A DNA stretch of 64,000 nt, taken from the NCBI GenBank assembly GCA_046262295.1, contig JBHENC010000002.1, positions 310,001 through 374,000 of the forward strand, read 5' to 3'. The notes under the pieces are model-generated. The model was not told where the DNA came from. It saw nothing but the letters and a program-made list of their open reading frames with translations, and ran no database searches. Position numbers and translations under genes: made by a program. Source of the stretch: JBHENC01 sp046262295. Its GTDB lineage: Bacteria > Acidobacteriota > Blastocatellia > Pyrinomonadales > Pyrinomonadaceae. Positions within the stretch are counted from its first letter, which is position 1. Every line of letters starts with the position of its first letter. Below are positions 33,945-41,488 of this stretch, piece after piece.

Positions 33945-34238
33945 TTACGCCGCTTTGTCGAAACTGATTTGAGCGAACTCGATGAATTGAACGCGCAGGA
34001 AGCGATGATCGAGCCGCATGGCATGAATCCTTTGAAGGCGCTCGGCATGGCGAAGGCGATGGGCGGAGAGTTTAAGCGTATACTGCTCGTTGGCTGCGAG
34101 CCTGAACCGATGGGCGCGGACGAAGAGCGTATGGACTTGAGCGAGCCTGTACAGGCGGCAATCGAAGAAGCCATCGGCTTAATCGAAGAGCTTGTCACAA
34201 AGATTCTTGCGGAAGAGCAACGGAAGATGGTGGTATAA
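33945..34238 (+). pseudogene. [NiFe]-hydrogenase maturation endopeptidase, C-terminal remnant
   Basis: The plus-strand frame ends with about 95 codons matching the C-terminus of HyaD/HybD-type endopeptidases: TDLSELDELNAQEAMIEPHG, NPLKALGMAKAMGGEFKRIL, LVGCEPEPMGADEERMDLSE, then an amphipathic terminal helix. The family normally has about 150-180 residues, with an N-terminal GNxxxxDDG nucleotide-like fold and nickel ligands. Here only the region around the HGM ligand survives. Upstream codons in the frame are antisense to the GT-C gene and unrelated. The homology edge is roughly 33945-33957, within 55 bases of the GT-C start. The fragment cannot process a large subunit. Confidence 0.75.
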
Positions 34239-34273
34239 CTAAATTGATTCTCAGGAAAGGAAAGTGATTCGAC

Positions 34274-34414
34274 ATGAAACGCAATCAATCTTTGGAGCGA
34301 CGCAGTAGAGAGGCCTCCAGCATGGAAATCGGGTCAACCATCGGAGCGGCGGCGCTGATAGCGGTGGCCGGGCTGGTCATCATGAGCATCCCGGATATCA
34401 AGCGTTACATCTAG
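34274..34414 (+). CDS. 46-residue single-pass membrane protein of hydrogenase locus
   Basis: This short frame begins MKRNQSLERRSREASSMEIG, has one transmembrane helix (about 21-37, AAALIAVAGLVIMSI) and ends IPDIKRYI. AGGAAAGGA lies upstream of the ATG, a strong ribosome-binding site. The ending 'PDIKRY' recalls tiny membrane proteins I associate with high-affinity (group 1h) hydrogenase operons in actinobacteria; that link is from memory and unverified. It sits between the endopeptidase remnant and DUF1440, in the same direction. Confidence 0.6.
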   Translation: MKRNQSLERRSREASSMEIGSTIGAAALIAVAGLVIMSIPDIKRYI

Positions 34415-34546
34415 ATCAGCACGATGTAATGGCGCATTTAGCTTGCGGCATGAGTGACGAAAACGCGAATCGAGGTTAAGGCGACCGAAGTTCTGCGTTC
34501 TTGTCAATGCTGCGAATGGAGCGGGAGCAAAACGAGCGAGAATACT

Positions 34547-35134
34547 ATGCGAACTACTAAACGACGGGGCGGGCGCGACGAAAGCAGCGTGTGGAAGGGT
34601 CTGGCGGCGGGACTCGTCGGCGGACTAGCTGCCTCCGTCGTGATGAATCAGTTTCAATCCGCGACGGGCAAATTGATTGGCGGCGTCGGGAAGTCACACG
34701 GCGCGCAATCCTTGCAGGAGGGTCTGCCGCAACATGGCGTCGGACGCGAGCTACAAAAACGCGGCACAGATGATGTACAGGACGATGCGGCGGAGCGTCT
34801 CGCCAACGCGATTTCTAAGGGCGTCTTCGATCACGATTTGACAAAGAGCGGAAGGGATGCCGGAGGCACGGCACTACATTACGCTTACGGCATTTCGATG
34901 GGCGCGGTCTACGGCATAGCCGCCGAGATTTTGCCAATCTCCACCATCGGCGCAGGTTTACCGTATGGGGCGCTGATCTGGATTGCGGCAGACGAAGGCG
35001 TTGTACCCGCGCTCGGTCTCTCGAAAGATTCGGCGGAGTATTCGTTCTCGATTCACGCTTACGCGCTCTCGTCGCATCTCGTTTACGGACTGGCGACTGA
35101 AATTGTACGCGGCGCGGTGCGGCGTGCGCTCTAA
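34547..35134 (+). CDS. DUF1440 family membrane protein
   Basis: This 195-residue protein has four hydrophobic segments: SSVWKGLAAGLVGGLAASVV (about 15-34), HYAYGISMGAVYGIAAEILP, GAGLPYGALIWIAADEGVVP and SSHLVYGLATEIVRGAVRRA. This is the DUF1440 pattern. A polar region in between (about 45-100) includes a conserved-looking DDAAERLANAISKG. The function of DUF1440 is unknown. ATG at 34547 was preferred over an upstream GTG (34454) because the extra 31 residues look non-coding. It lies in the hydrogenase locus between the small membrane protein and the hypA remnant. Confidence 0.8.
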   Translation: MRTTKRRGGRDESSVWKGLAAGLVGGLAASVVMNQFQSATGKLIGGVGKSHGAQSLQEGLPQHGVGRELQKRGTDDVQDDAAERLANAISKGVFDHDLTKSGRDAGGTALHYAYGISMGAVYGIAAEILPISTIGAGLPYGALIWIAADEGVVPALGLSKDSAEYSFSIHAYALSSHLVYGLATEIVRGAVRRAL

Positions 35135-35197
35135 CGTGCGGTTGCAACTTTCGTCTCGAGTGATTGGGAATGAAAAATCTTATGCGATACCGGATAG

Positions 35198-35593
35198 ATG
35201 TTAGCCGTAGCCGGTTTACGGTGCAGGCGTTCGCCGGTAGATTGCTTTCCGTCTCCGAAGGAAGTCTTGTTGGTTTCGTATGGTGTAGCTTGCGAAGGCA
35301 CATCGCTTGAAGGGTCGCGCCTCGTCATCGAAGAGATTCCGGTAGTGGTCTATTGCCCGACTTGCAGGGCAGAGACGACGCTCGCTTCCGTTCAGCGATT
35401 CTGCTGTGATGTTTGCTGAACGCCGACACCTGAAGTCGTGCGAGGACGGGAAATCAAGGTCAGCGCGCTGGAGATAGAAGAATGGGCACAACCCTCCCCG
35501 TCGAAGCCATGCAGAAAGTTTTGGTCGAACGTGGATCATGAAATCAGGCGTCCTTTATGCGTAGTAGTAGCAGCAACGCCGAAGAGGAGTTGA
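35198..35593 (+). pseudogene. hypA: hypA remnant with in-frame TGA
   Basis: The frame reads EVLLVSYGVACEG, then SRLVIEEIPVVVYCPTCRAE and VQRFCCDVC. This is the C-terminal half of the nickel-delivery protein HypA, with all four zinc cysteines. A TGA at 35417-35419 falls where HypA normally has Gly. Beyond it the same frame continues TPTPEVVRGREIKVSALEIE, the normal HypA ending. So a single GGA-to-TGA change explains the stop. Upstream of about 35240 the frame loses similarity: the N-terminal Met-His nickel site is not found and stop codons occur in nearby frames. The gene is therefore broken at both ends. The 35135-35556 interval holds this remnant and a possible hypB stub only. Confidence 0.75.
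35482..35541 (+). pseudogene. Possible 19-codon hypB N-terminal stub
   Basis: An ATG overlapping the end of hypA opens MGTTLPVEAMQKVLVERGS and stops at TGA. HypB follows hypA in many hyp operons and often begins with a similar VE-x-KVL phrase. No GTPase motif follows; hypF begins 15 bases later. The similarity is very short, so this could be chance. Confidence 0.25.
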
Positions 35594-37893
35594 CGACAAC
35601 CCGCGTGCAACTGCTCGTGCGCGGGCTGGTGCAGGGCGTCGGATTTCGTCCCTATGTTTTCTCGCTGGCGAAAAGACGCGCACTCAAAGGCCATGTTCTT
35701 AACAATACGATCGGCGTGCTTATTGATGTCGAGGGCGAAGCCTGCGCCGTCGAGCAGTTCATTAAAGAGATAAGCGAAAACCCGCCGCCGCTCTCGCTCG
35801 TCGAATCAATAGCACGCCGCGATGATTTAGCTCCGGCGCATTACCGCGATTTTCATATTGTCGAGAGCGTTTCCGACGGAGAGAAGTTTGTTCCGCTTTC
35901 GCCGGACATCGCTACCTGCGAAGACTGTCTCGCGGAAATGCTCGATCCGCAAGACCGCCGCTACCGTTACCCGTTCATTAACTGTATTAACTGCGGGCCA
36001 CGTTTTACGATCATCGAAGGCATTCCATATGACCGCGCGCAAACGACGATGCGCGATTTTGCGATGTGTGATGCGTGCCGCGCCGAATACGAAAATCCAC
36101 TCGACCGGCGTTTTCATGCCGAGCCGATTGCTTGCCCGCGTTGCGGCCCGCAACTTCTGTTGTTGGATTCGGAAGGAAAAGAGATTGCGTTCGACAGTAT
36201 CACCTGTGAAGACGCGGTCAGCCGCGCCCGCGCGTTTCTGTTGAGCGGGCACATCATTGCCATCAAAGGCATCGGCGGATTTCATCTGGCCTGCGATGCG
36301 CTGAATGCGGAAGCCCTCGAACGATTAAGAGAAAGAAAGTACCGCGAAGATAAACCGTTCGCGTTGATGGCAAACTCGCTTGATGTAATCAAAGAGTATT
36401 GCCTTGTCTCAAAGGCGGAGGAAGAGTTGTTGTTATCCGCGCGCCGTCCCGTCGTGCTCCTTGAAAAGCGATCCACTGCGAGCCTTCCGCACGCCGTCGC
36501 GCCGCGTGTCAATGCTTACGGTTTTATGCTGCCGTACTCGCCCTTGCATTTTATGCTGTTAGAAAAACTGGATAGGCCGCTGGTAATGACGAGCGGCAAC
36601 GTCTCCGACGAACCCGTTGCTTACGAAGACACGGAGGCCGTCGCGCGTTTGTGCGGCATCGCCGACCGGTTTTTACTGCATAACCGGCGGATTCACATAC
36701 GCTCGGATGATTCGGTGGTTCGCGCCTATGAAGGCCGCGAGATGGTTGTGCGACGCGCTCGCGGGTTTGCGCCCGCGCCTCTCAAGAGCGCGTCCAACTT
36801 CACGCGCGAGATTCTCGCCTGCGGCGCGGAGCTGAAGAACACTTTTTGCCTGACGCATGAAAACTACGCCTTCGTCAGCCATCACATCGGCGATCTGGAG
36901 AATTTAGAAACGCTGCGATCTTTTACCGAAGGCATCGAACATTTCAAAAGACTCTTTCACCTACGGCCTGATGTTGTTGCCTACGACTTGCATCCCGAAT
37001 ATCTCTCGACGAAGTACGCGCTGGCGCTCGAAGACGTACAAACCAAAATCGGCGTCCAGCATCATCACGCGCACATCGCAAGCTGCATGGCTGACAATCA
37101 AATCGAAGGCGAAGTGATCGGCGTCGCGCTCGATGGTCTGGGTTTCGGCACGGACAATCGTTTATGGGGCGGCGAGTTCTTCGTCGCAGATTTTCTTGAC
37201 GCGACACGCATCGCGCATCTCGAATATGTTCCGATGCCGGGCGGCGCTAAAGCGATACGCGAACCCTGGCGCATGGCCGCCGTTTACCTGCAACGCGCGT
37301 TCGGCGATGAGTTCACGAAATTGAATCTTCCATTTGTCCAGAAGATGAATCACCGCACATGGAACACTCTTCGCCGGATGATTGCGACCGGCACGAATAG
37401 CCCTGAAACATCCAGCATGGGCAGGCTCTTCGATGCGGTAGCGAGCTTGCTGGGTTTGAGAGACACGGCTAACTATGAAGGACAGGCGGCGATTGAGTTG
37501 GAGATGATCGCCGACAGGAATTGCACGCGCGGCTATGAATTTGAGATTGAAGCGAAAGGGAATATCATCAAGACGGATAAAGTAATTCGCCGCGTGGTAG
37601 AGGATTTGCTCGAAAATGTTTCCGCTCCCGAGATTGCCGCGAAGTTTCATCTGGGCGTGGCACGTTTGATCGCTTCGCTCGCTCGCCGCGTGAGAAACGA
37701 GCGCGGACTTAATCGCGTCGTTTTATCGGGCGGAGTTTTTCAAAATATGTTTCTCTTGGAAAGAGCTTGCCGGTTGCTGAAGGATGACGGCTTTGATGTT
37801 TATACGCACTGCCGCGTGCCTGCGAACGACGGCGGCATCAGTTTCGGTCAGGCGGCGATTGCAAATGCTCGAATAGCGGCGGGGAGAATATAA
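35557..37893 (+). CDS. hypF: Carbamoyltransferase HypF, hydrogenase maturation
   Basis: This 778-residue protein has the full HypF layout. It makes the cyanide ligand precursor by transferring carbamoyl from carbamoyl phosphate, with ATP, to HypE. The acylphosphatase domain (about 15-105) has LLVRGLVQGVGFRPYVFSLA. Zinc-finger pairs CEDC, CINC, CDAC and CPRC lie at about 125-205. The YrdC-like domain (about 215-395) has HIIAIKGIGGFHLACDA, and the Kae1-like domain (about 415-770) has GVQHHHAHIASCMADN and VVLSGGVFQNMFLLERACRL. All catalytic motifs look intact. The start is the ATG within the degraded hypA tail. HypC follows four bases later. Confidence 0.96.
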   Translation: MRSSSSNAEEELTTTRVQLLVRGLVQGVGFRPYVFSLAKRRALKGHVLNNTIGVLIDVEGEACAVEQFIKEISENPPPLSLVESIARRDDLAPAHYRDFHIVESVSDGEKFVPLSPDIATCEDCLAEMLDPQDRRYRYPFINCINCGPRFTIIEGIPYDRAQTTMRDFAMCDACRAEYENPLDRRFHAEPIACPRCGPQLLLLDSEGKEIAFDSITCEDAVSRARAFLLSGHIIAIKGIGGFHLACDALNAEALERLRERKYREDKPFALMANSLDVIKEYCLVSKAEEELLLSARRPVVLLEKRSTASLPHAVAPRVNAYGFMLPYSPLHFMLLEKLDRPLVMTSGNVSDEPVAYEDTEAVARLCGIADRFLLHNRRIHIRSDDSVVRAYEGREMVVRRARGFAPAPLKSASNFTREILACGAELKNTFCLTHENYAFVSHHIGDLENLETLRSFTEGIEHFKRLFHLRPDVVAYDLHPEYLSTKYALALEDVQTKIGVQHHHAHIASCMADNQIEGEVIGVALDGLGFGTDNRLWGGEFFVADFLDATRIAHLEYVPMPGGAKAIREPWRMAAVYLQRAFGDEFTKLNLPFVQKMNHRTWNTLRRMIATGTNSPETSSMGRLFDAVASLLGLRDTANYEGQAAIELEMIADRNCTRGYEFEIEAKGNIIKTDKVIRRVVEDLLENVSAPEIAAKFHLGVARLIASLARRVRNERGLNRVVLSGGVFQNMFLLERACRLLKDDGFDVYTHCRVPANDGGISFGQAAIANARIAAGRI

Positions 37894-37897
37894 ACCT

Positions 37898-38158
37898 ATG
37901 TGTCTGGCAATACCCGGAAAGATCGTCGAAATTGTTGACGTTGAAAATCAGATTGCGAAGGTTGATGTCGGCGGCGTCAAGCGTAACATCAACATCGGGA
38001 TGCTGGATGACACGAGCATCGGCGACTACGTTTTAATCCACGTCGGTTTTGCGATGAGCAAGATTGACGAACGCGAAGCCGAAGAAACCTTGCGCCTACT
38101 GCAAGAGCTGGGTTCATACGAACCGGAGCTTGATGACTTTAAGACTGCTTTAGAATGA
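37898..38158 (+). CDS. hypC: Hydrogenase maturation chaperone HypC
   Basis: This 86-residue protein begins MCLAIPGKIVEI, with the essential Cys2 and His-free HypC signature, then KVDVGGVKRNINIGMLDD and DYVLIHVGFAMSKIDEREAE. HypC shuttles the Fe(CN)2CO unit between HypD and the hydrogenase large-subunit precursor. Length and motif are normal. It is tightly packed between hypF and the SIS isomerase gene. Confidence 0.96.
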   Translation: MCLAIPGKIVEIVDVENQIAKVDVGGVKRNINIGMLDDTSIGDYVLIHVGFAMSKIDEREAEETLRLLQELGSYEPELDDFKTALE

Positions 38159-38171
38159 AAGGTGGTATGAG

Positions 38172-38945
38172 ATGTCCAAGACCGCCGATGATTTCTCGCG
38201 CTCTTTTTATCCGTTCCTGCACGAAGAGGATAAGCCGTCGCCGGGAAACCCCGAAAGAATCGGAAACTCGCCGCAGTTAACGGAAGAGTTGCGCTTTTCG
38301 CTGCTGGAAAAGGTGCGCGAGAGCGACGATGTACGCGCACGGTTCTTTGAAGATAATAAGGATGCGATTCTCGCCGCGTCGCTCGCAATGGCGAAATCTT
38401 TTCATCGCGGCGGCAAACTGCTTGTCTGCGGCAACGGCGGCTCGGCCACCGACGCACAGCACATCTCCGTAGAGTTTATGCACCCGATCACCGTCGGACG
38501 CCTTGCTCTGCCTGCGATCTGTTTGACCAACGATATTGCGATGGTCACCGCCGTCTCGAACGACGTGAGTTTCAATGATGTGTTCTCGCGTCAAATCATC
38601 GCTCTGGGGCGCGAAGGCGATATGCTTTTAGGTATCTCGACGAGCGGCAATTCCGAAAACATCGTGCGCGCGTTTGACACCGCGCGCCGTATGAAGCTCA
38701 CGACAATCGGTTATGCCGGAGGCGACGGCGGCAAGATGGCGGCGATGCTAACAGCGGGCACGCTCGATTTCTGTCTCACCGTTCCCACCGCAAGCATTCA
38801 CCGGATACAGGAATCGCACGTCGCGCTGTATCACACGACGTGGGACATCGTGCATACTTTTCTGGAACACAAGTCGCCGGTTGAGTCAGGAGTTAAGAGT
38901 CGAGAGTCTGGAGTTAAAAGTCGAGAGTCAGGAGTGGGAAGTTAA
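38172..38945 (+). CDS. SIS-domain phosphoheptose-isomerase-like protein
   Basis: This 257-residue protein has the GmhA-type SIS fold. KLLVCGNGGSATDAQHISVE lies at about residues 81-100, then LTNDIAMVTAVSNDVSFNDV, LLGISTSGNSENIVRAFDTA and the late helix HVALYHTTWDIVHTFLE. GmhA isomerises sedoheptulose-7-phosphate, but SIS proteins also occur in hyp operons with no known job. The first 50 residues are an extra polar segment. The last 22 residues (EHKSPVESGVKSRESGVKSR and beyond) are encoded by the neighbouring GAGTC repeat rather than conserved sequence. It is probably co-transcribed with hypC and hypD. Confidence 0.85.
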   Translation: MSKTADDFSRSFYPFLHEEDKPSPGNPERIGNSPQLTEELRFSLLEKVRESDDVRARFFEDNKDAILAASLAMAKSFHRGGKLLVCGNGGSATDAQHISVEFMHPITVGRLALPAICLTNDIAMVTAVSNDVSFNDVFSRQIIALGREGDMLLGISTSGNSENIVRAFDTARRMKLTTIGYAGGDGGKMAAMLTAGTLDFCLTVPTASIHRIQESHVALYHTTWDIVHTFLEHKSPVESGVKSRESGVKSRESGVGS

Positions 38946-38998
38946 AAGCCGAGCACGTCTTCGGCTCAAGACTACTCGACTCCAGACTCTTGACTTCC
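38883..38998. repeat. GAGTC-type repeat with inverted half (SIS gene end to hypD)
   Basis: The left part (38883-38936) repeats GAGTCAGGAGTTAAGAGTC-like units. The right part (about 38966-38998) holds the inverse. GAGTCTGGAGT at 38904-38914 matches ACTCCAGACTC at 38979-38989 exactly. The middle has a small AGCCGA/TCGGCT hairpin. Confidence 0.8.
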
Positions 38999-39014
38999 CC
39001 GAAGGAAACGACAA

Positions 39015-40151
39015 ATGAAATTCATAGACGAATACAGGCAGAGCGATATCGCACTAAAACTCGCCGAACAGATTGCTGGAATGACCGAGAGGCCGCTTAA
39101 GTTGATGGAAGTTTGCGGCGGGCACACGCACACGATCTTCAAGTACGGCATAGAGGATTTGCTTCCGCCCAACATAGAGATGATTCACGGGCCGGGTTGT
39201 CCCGTGTGCGTGATACCGCTCGGGCGCGTTGACGATGCGATTTCGATAGCCTTGCAGCCCGGTGTGATCTTTACCACCTTCGGCGACGCGATGCGCGTGC
39301 CCGGCTCGAAGACCAGCCTGCTTGACGCGAAGGCTCGCGGCGCGGACGTGCGTATGGTTTACTCGCCGCTCGATGCTTTGAAGATTGCGAAGAAGAACCC
39401 GGAACGGCACGTCGTCTTTCTCGCGCTGGGTTTTGAAACAACCGCGCCTTCGACCGCGATGACCGTCCTTCAAGCGGCGAAAGACAATGTCGAGAATTTC
39501 AGCGTCTTCGGCAATCACATCATGATTATCCCCGCGCTGAAAGCGATGCTGGATTCGCCGGACTTGAAGCTGGACGGATTCTTAGGCCCCGGCCACGTCA
39601 GCGCGGTCATCGGCACGCGCTGTTATGATTTCGTGCCGCGCGAGTACGGCAAGGCGCTGGTCGTCTCCGGCTTCGAGCCGCTCGACATACTGCAATCGGT
39701 TTACATGATCGTCAAACAACTCGTTGAAAATCGCGCCGAAGTCGAGAATCAATATCCGCGTGCGGTGTCGCGCGACGGCAATCGGAAAGCGATGGAAGCT
39801 CTTTTTGAAGTCTTCGAGCCGCGCGATTATTTCGAGTGGCGCGGGCTTGGCTCAATCGCGCATAGCGGCATGAGATTGCGACAGAAATACGCCGCGTTCG
39901 ATGCCGAGTTGAAATTCAGCGTGCCGGGTTTGCGCATCGCCGATCCGAAAGCGTGCCAGTGCGGTGAGATTTTGAAGGGCGTCAAAAAGCCCTGGGAGTG
40001 TAAAGTGTTCGGTACGGCCTGCACGCCGGAAACGCCGATTGGCTCGTGCATGGTATCGAGCGAGGGCGCGTGTGCCGCTTACTATAATTTTGGACGGCTA
40101 TCGAAAGTGGCGGAGCGTTCCGCCGCGCAAGCGGTTAACACTAGAGTTTGA
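39015..40151 (+). CDS. hypD: Hydrogenase iron-cofactor assembly protein HypD
   Basis: This 378-residue protein is the scaffold on which Fe receives CO and CN ligands, together with HypC and HypE. Motifs are LMEVCGGHTHTIFKYG, HGPGCPVCVIPLGRVDDA, LALGFETTAPSTAMTV, GFLGPGHVSAVIGTR, and the C-terminal 4Fe-4S region CQCGEILKGVKKPWECKVFG with later TPETPIGSCMVSSEGACAAY. All the expected cysteines are seen. The hypE start follows with one base between stop and ATG, so the two are coupled. Confidence 0.97.
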   Translation: MKFIDEYRQSDIALKLAEQIAGMTERPLKLMEVCGGHTHTIFKYGIEDLLPPNIEMIHGPGCPVCVIPLGRVDDAISIALQPGVIFTTFGDAMRVPGSKTSLLDAKARGADVRMVYSPLDALKIAKKNPERHVVFLALGFETTAPSTAMTVLQAAKDNVENFSVFGNHIMIIPALKAMLDSPDLKLDGFLGPGHVSAVIGTRCYDFVPREYGKALVVSGFEPLDILQSVYMIVKQLVENRAEVENQYPRAVSRDGNRKAMEALFEVFEPRDYFEWRGLGSIAHSGMRLRQKYAAFDAELKFSVPGLRIADPKACQCGEILKGVKKPWECKVFGTACTPETPIGSCMVSSEGACAAYYNFGRLSKVAERSAAQAVNTRV

Positions 40152-40152
40152 A

Positions 40153-41295
40153 ATGACCACAGAATTCACTTCTTCATCGCTCTTTGAACGGGTCGAACGG
40201 GCGCGGCGAAGAAAACAGAAGTTCAAAGATACGCACATCACTCTGGCGCACGGCAGCGGAGGCCGTGCGATGCACGAACTCGTCGAGGGATTGTTTCTCG
40301 AATACCTGCGCAATCCTTTGCTGGAACAACTCGAAGATCAAGCGGTCTTTGAAATCGGCAAGACGAGCGACGCGGCTGTGTCAGGAACTGACGACCATCG
40401 CGGCCTCGCAAGGCTTGCCTTTACAACCGATTCTTATGTGGTTGATCCGATCTTCTTTCCCGGCGGCGACATCGGCCGCCTTGCCGTCAACGGAACGGTT
40501 AACGATATTGCGATGAGCGGCGCGCGCCCCGTTTATCTCTCTGCCGGATTCATTCTCGAAGAAGGTTTTCCGATTGAAGACTTGCGGCGAATACTCACAT
40601 CCATGCGCGCGGCGGCAGAAGAAGCGGGCGTCCAGATTGTCACAGGCGATACGAAGGTTGTGCAGCGTGGAAGCGCCGATAAGCTTTTTATCAACACGTC
40701 GGGCATCGGCGTGATTGAATCAAACGCGCGCCTCTCGGCCTCCGGCGCGCAGGTTGGCGACAAAGTAATCCTGAGCGGCACAATCGGCGATCACGGCACG
40801 ACGATTATGATTGCGCGCGGCGAGCTGGAATTGGAAACGGAAATCGAGAGCGACACTGCGCCGCTCAATGCGCTGGTGAAAGCGATGCTGGATGAAGCGG
40901 CGCGCGTCGCTTCGGTGAACGCAATTCATTGTCTGCGCGACCCGACGCGCGGCGGCGTGGCGACGACGCTCAACGAAATCGCTATGAGTTCCGAATTATG
41001 TATACAGATTGACGAAGAGCATATTCCTGTCCGCGAAGAGGTGAAGGGCGCGTGCGAGATTCTGGGGCTTGATCCGCTCTATGTCGCCAACGAAGGAAAG
41101 CTGCTGGCGATTGTCTCGCCCGATGTCGCCGAATCGCTCATCAAGCGCATGAAAGAAAATCTTTACGGAAGCGATGCGTGCATTATCGGCGAAGTGAAAG
41201 CGGAGCCGCAGGGAATCGTGGCGATGCGCACAGGCTTCGGCGGCACACGCATCGTTGATATGCTCGCGGGCGAACAACTACCCCGAATATGTTAA
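40153..41295 (+). CDS. hypE: Hydrogenase cyanide-forming protein HypE
   Basis: This 380-residue AIR-synthase-like ATPase dehydrates a carbamoylated C-terminal cysteine to thiocyanate, the source of CN ligands. It has ITLAHGSGGRAMHELVEGLF, AFTTDSYVVDPIFFPGGDIG, RLAVNGTVNDIAMSGARPVY and RDPTRGGVATTLNEIA. It ends in LPRIC, the required terminal Cys. The start was set at 40153, one base after hypD, rather than at 40039 inside hypD. The intact C-terminus suggests the protein can still work. Confidence 0.97.
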   Translation: MTTEFTSSSLFERVERARRRKQKFKDTHITLAHGSGGRAMHELVEGLFLEYLRNPLLEQLEDQAVFEIGKTSDAAVSGTDDHRGLARLAFTTDSYVVDPIFFPGGDIGRLAVNGTVNDIAMSGARPVYLSAGFILEEGFPIEDLRRILTSMRAAAEEAGVQIVTGDTKVVQRGSADKLFINTSGIGVIESNARLSASGAQVGDKVILSGTIGDHGTTIMIARGELELETEIESDTAPLNALVKAMLDEAARVASVNAIHCLRDPTRGGVATTLNEIAMSSELCIQIDEEHIPVREEVKGACEILGLDPLYVANEGKLLAIVSPDVAESLIKRMKENLYGSDACIIGEVKAEPQGIVAMRTGFGGTRIVDMLAGEQLPRIC

Positions 41296-41363
41296 AGGCG
41301 GGGAACAGCCACGCGCTTCTTGATGCGGTAATTCAGCGGCGCGGCAGGCTTGATAAAACCGGA

Positions 41364-41393
41364 TTGGAGTTAAAGGCCGCCCGTAGATATAAT
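41364..41393 (+). promoter_or_regulatory. Consensus-type promoter before the GT4 gene
   Basis: TTGGAG (41364-41369), an 18-base spacer and a perfect TATAAT (41388-41393). Transcription would start near 41400, 89 bases before the glycosyltransferase start, and runs at once into the hairpin at 41426. Confidence 0.65.
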
Positions 41394-41425
41394 CATTTTG
41401 GACAGCTTCTATGGCGAAATAGAAA

Positions 41426-41450
41426 GGCCACCGGCGCGGTGGCTATTTTT
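41426..41450 (+). terminator. Terminator or attenuator in the GT4 leader
   Basis: GGCCACC (41426-41432) pairs with GGTGGCT (41438-41444) around GGCGC, followed by ATTTTT. It lies about 130 bases after hypE and only about 25 bases downstream of the predicted transcription start. Confidence 0.75.
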
Positions 41451-41488
41451 ATGCAACAGGCACGCGGGCGCAGGCAGGACTTGAACCT

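Noticed and set aside
35417..35419. TGA in hypA as a selenocysteine codon
   Set aside because: The expected residue is Gly, not Cys; no selenocysteine-insertion hairpin was seen after it, and the N-terminus is also lost.
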